Below, piece by piece: positions 7,432-7,810 of a stretch of 7,810 nt of DNA (position 1 is the stretch's first letter; each line of letters opens with the position of its first letter). A program made the position numbers and the translations under genes. The stretch comes from Cypionkella sp. (GTDB lineage: Bacteria > Pseudomonadota > Alphaproteobacteria > Rhodobacterales > Rhodobacteraceae): the NCBI GenBank assembly GCA_018063485.1, contig JAGPBG010000092.1:1-7810 (forward strand), written 5' to 3'. The notes under the pieces were generated by a model that worked only from the letters and a program-made list of their open reading frames with translations, searched no databases and was not told the DNA's origin.

Positions 7432-7632
7432 TCAGCAAGAGGTTCCGGCGCGGAAACCCAGTTTGCGGAAAATGCTGGAGGCCGGGCAAAAACCGGTAAA
7501 GGCCGATTGCAGCAAATTGGCCCCGACAAAGGCAGTCAGTGCCAGGAAATACGGCGATACAGCCCAAGCCAGTGCCAGCGACGCCAGCACCATGAAACCT
7601 GCAAATGCCATAACGGCTTGATTGACAGTCAT
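7432..7632 (-). CDS. YgaP-like / DUF2892 small membrane protein (66 aa)
   Basis: Small inner-membrane protein of the DUF2892 (YgaP transmembrane domain) type. From the ATG at 7632 it begins MTVNQAVMAFAGF. It has two hydrophobic helices (about 5-23 and 27-46) and ends with the family-typical GFCP motif (Cys49) and a last-residue Cys66. In E. coli YgaP this membrane unit is fused to a rhodanese; here it stands alone, as in many proteobacteria. GAGGAG 7 bases before the ATG supports this start; the frame is open upstream to a GTG at 7683, which has less support. It precedes the adaptor gene by 34 bases on the same strand, so it is probably the first gene of the pump operon. Link to sulfur/redox stress is inferred from family context only. 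Confidence 0.88.
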   Translation of the reverse strand: MTVNQAVMAFAGFMVLASLALAWAVSPYFLALTAFVGANLLQSAFTGFCPASSIFRKLGFRAGTSC

Positions 7633-7639
7633 CTTCTCT

Positions 7640-7645
7640 CTCCTC
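7640..7645 (-). promoter_or_regulatory. Ribosome binding site of the DUF2892 gene
   Basis: GAGGAG on the minus strand, 7 bases before the ATG at 7632. This is the strongest Shine-Dalgarno in the window and fixes the 66-residue start. Confidence 0.8.
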
Positions 7646-7694
7646 AATGGCGGGAGGGTGAAAGCACCCGACCCCGGAATCACATTCAGGAAGT

Positions 7695-7723
7695 TATATG
7701 CGTTTTATATTCACAAATTGCAA
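7695..7723 (-). promoter_or_regulatory. Candidate sigma-70-type promoter of the DUF2892-adaptor-permease operon
   Basis: On the minus strand TTGCAA (7718-7723) and CATATA (7695-7700) are spaced by 17 bases, about 60 bases upstream of the DUF2892 ATG. A TATAAC at 19-base spacing is an alternative -10. The surrounding AT-rich block (about 7692-7735) stands out sharply from the GC-rich flanks. Called from consensus resemblance only. Confidence 0.5.
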
Positions 7724-7726
7724 TAT
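7707..7726. promoter_or_regulatory. Inverted repeat overlapping the promoter, possible ArsR-family operator
   Basis: ATATT and AATAT are perfect 5-bp inverted arms separated by 10 bases, covering the -35 hexamer and the spacer of the candidate promoter. AT-rich imperfect palindromes at this position are typical of winged-helix repressors such as the BigR/SqrR group of ArsR proteins, which in related bacteria often control YgaP-like genes. The match is to general form, not to a verified consensus. Confidence 0.4.
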
Positions 7727-7747
7727 GTATTTGCTGAAAGCCCAAAC

Positions 7748-7810
7748 CTATTCCGCCGCCATCGCCCGCCCGGCCCCGGGCCCCAACAAGCCTTGGCAAA
7801 TCTCCGAGAG
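7748..7810 (-). CDS. Possible C-terminal end of an unidentified protein (partial, 20 codons visible)
   Basis: Minus-strand frame reading LSEICQGLLGPGAGRAMAAE and then TAG at 7748-7750; the gene would start right of the window. Its codons favour G/C at third positions, and an upstream same-strand gene ending about 115 bases before the DUF2892 ATG is a natural arrangement. An overlapping plus-strand frame from an ATG at 7725 (MYLLKAQTYSAAIARPAPGP and on) is also open to the edge. It has no Shine-Dalgarno and its start falls inside the AT-rich promoter. The visible stretch is too short to name a family. Confidence 0.3.
   Translation of the reverse strand, partial: LSEICQGLLGPGAGRAMAAE

Noticed and set aside
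7398..7529. 44-residue N-terminal extension of the adaptor protein
   Set aside because: The extension overlaps the DUF2892 coding region in another frame and would bury the signal peptide inside the protein. The ATG at 7397 has a good ribosome site.
7507..7737. Plus-strand 76-codon frame opposite the DUF2892 gene
   Set aside because: Low-complexity Gln/His/Arg-rich translation antisense to a recognisable membrane protein, with no Shine-Dalgarno.

Overview
The window looks like a piece of chromosome from an alphaproteobacterium of the Rhodobacterales (Roseobacter/Rhodobacteraceae type). That placement is inferred from the GC-rich coding style and, above all, from the acidic RTX protein ending in a Hint_2-type domain, an architecture typical of that order. 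No rRNA, marker gene or taxon-specific sequence is present to confirm it. Every confident gene is on the minus strand, so the window reads from right to left.

Right part (about 6432-7750): a likely three-gene operon. It opens with an AT-rich promoter/operator region (about 7693-7726). Next come a 66-residue YgaP-like (DUF2892) membrane protein, a 321-residue periplasmic adaptor (membrane fusion protein) 34 bases further on, and a 1070-residue RND efflux permease (3223-6435) whose ATG overlaps the adaptor stop by 4 bases. Adaptor and permease should form the inner-membrane and periplasmic parts of a tripartite efflux pump. No outer-membrane TolC-like channel is encoded here, so the pump would have to borrow one. 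In many proteobacteria a YgaP-like gene beside such a pump is controlled by an ArsR-family sulfide/redox sensor. The 5-bp inverted repeat overlapping the promoter fits that idea, but no regulator is visible in the window. At the extreme right edge about 20 codons of what may be the end of another minus-strand gene are seen.

Middle (3046-3222): 177 bases without a gene, holding a perfect 7-bp inverted repeat 37 bases upstream of the next gene and two copies of AATTGTGG 80 bases apart.

Left part (70-3045): one large gene for a 991-residue secreted calcium-binding protein. It alternates RTX nonapeptide stretches with five diverged copies of a roughly 45-residue 'DYS...VNL...GGDAAGD...GS..NDTLTG' module. 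It then runs through 25 back-to-back nonapeptides and ends in a Hint_2 autoprocessing-type domain plus a 75-residue tail. It is presumably exported by a type I secretion system encoded elsewhere. A hairpin with a T-tract lies between this gene and the left edge. Nothing in the window links the RTX protein functionally to the pump operon.

No tRNA, rRNA, CRISPR array, insertion sequence or phage gene was found. The most unusual material is the modular architecture of the RTX-Hint protein and the redox/sulfide-style arrangement of the pump operon. Neither amounts to a clearly new system.
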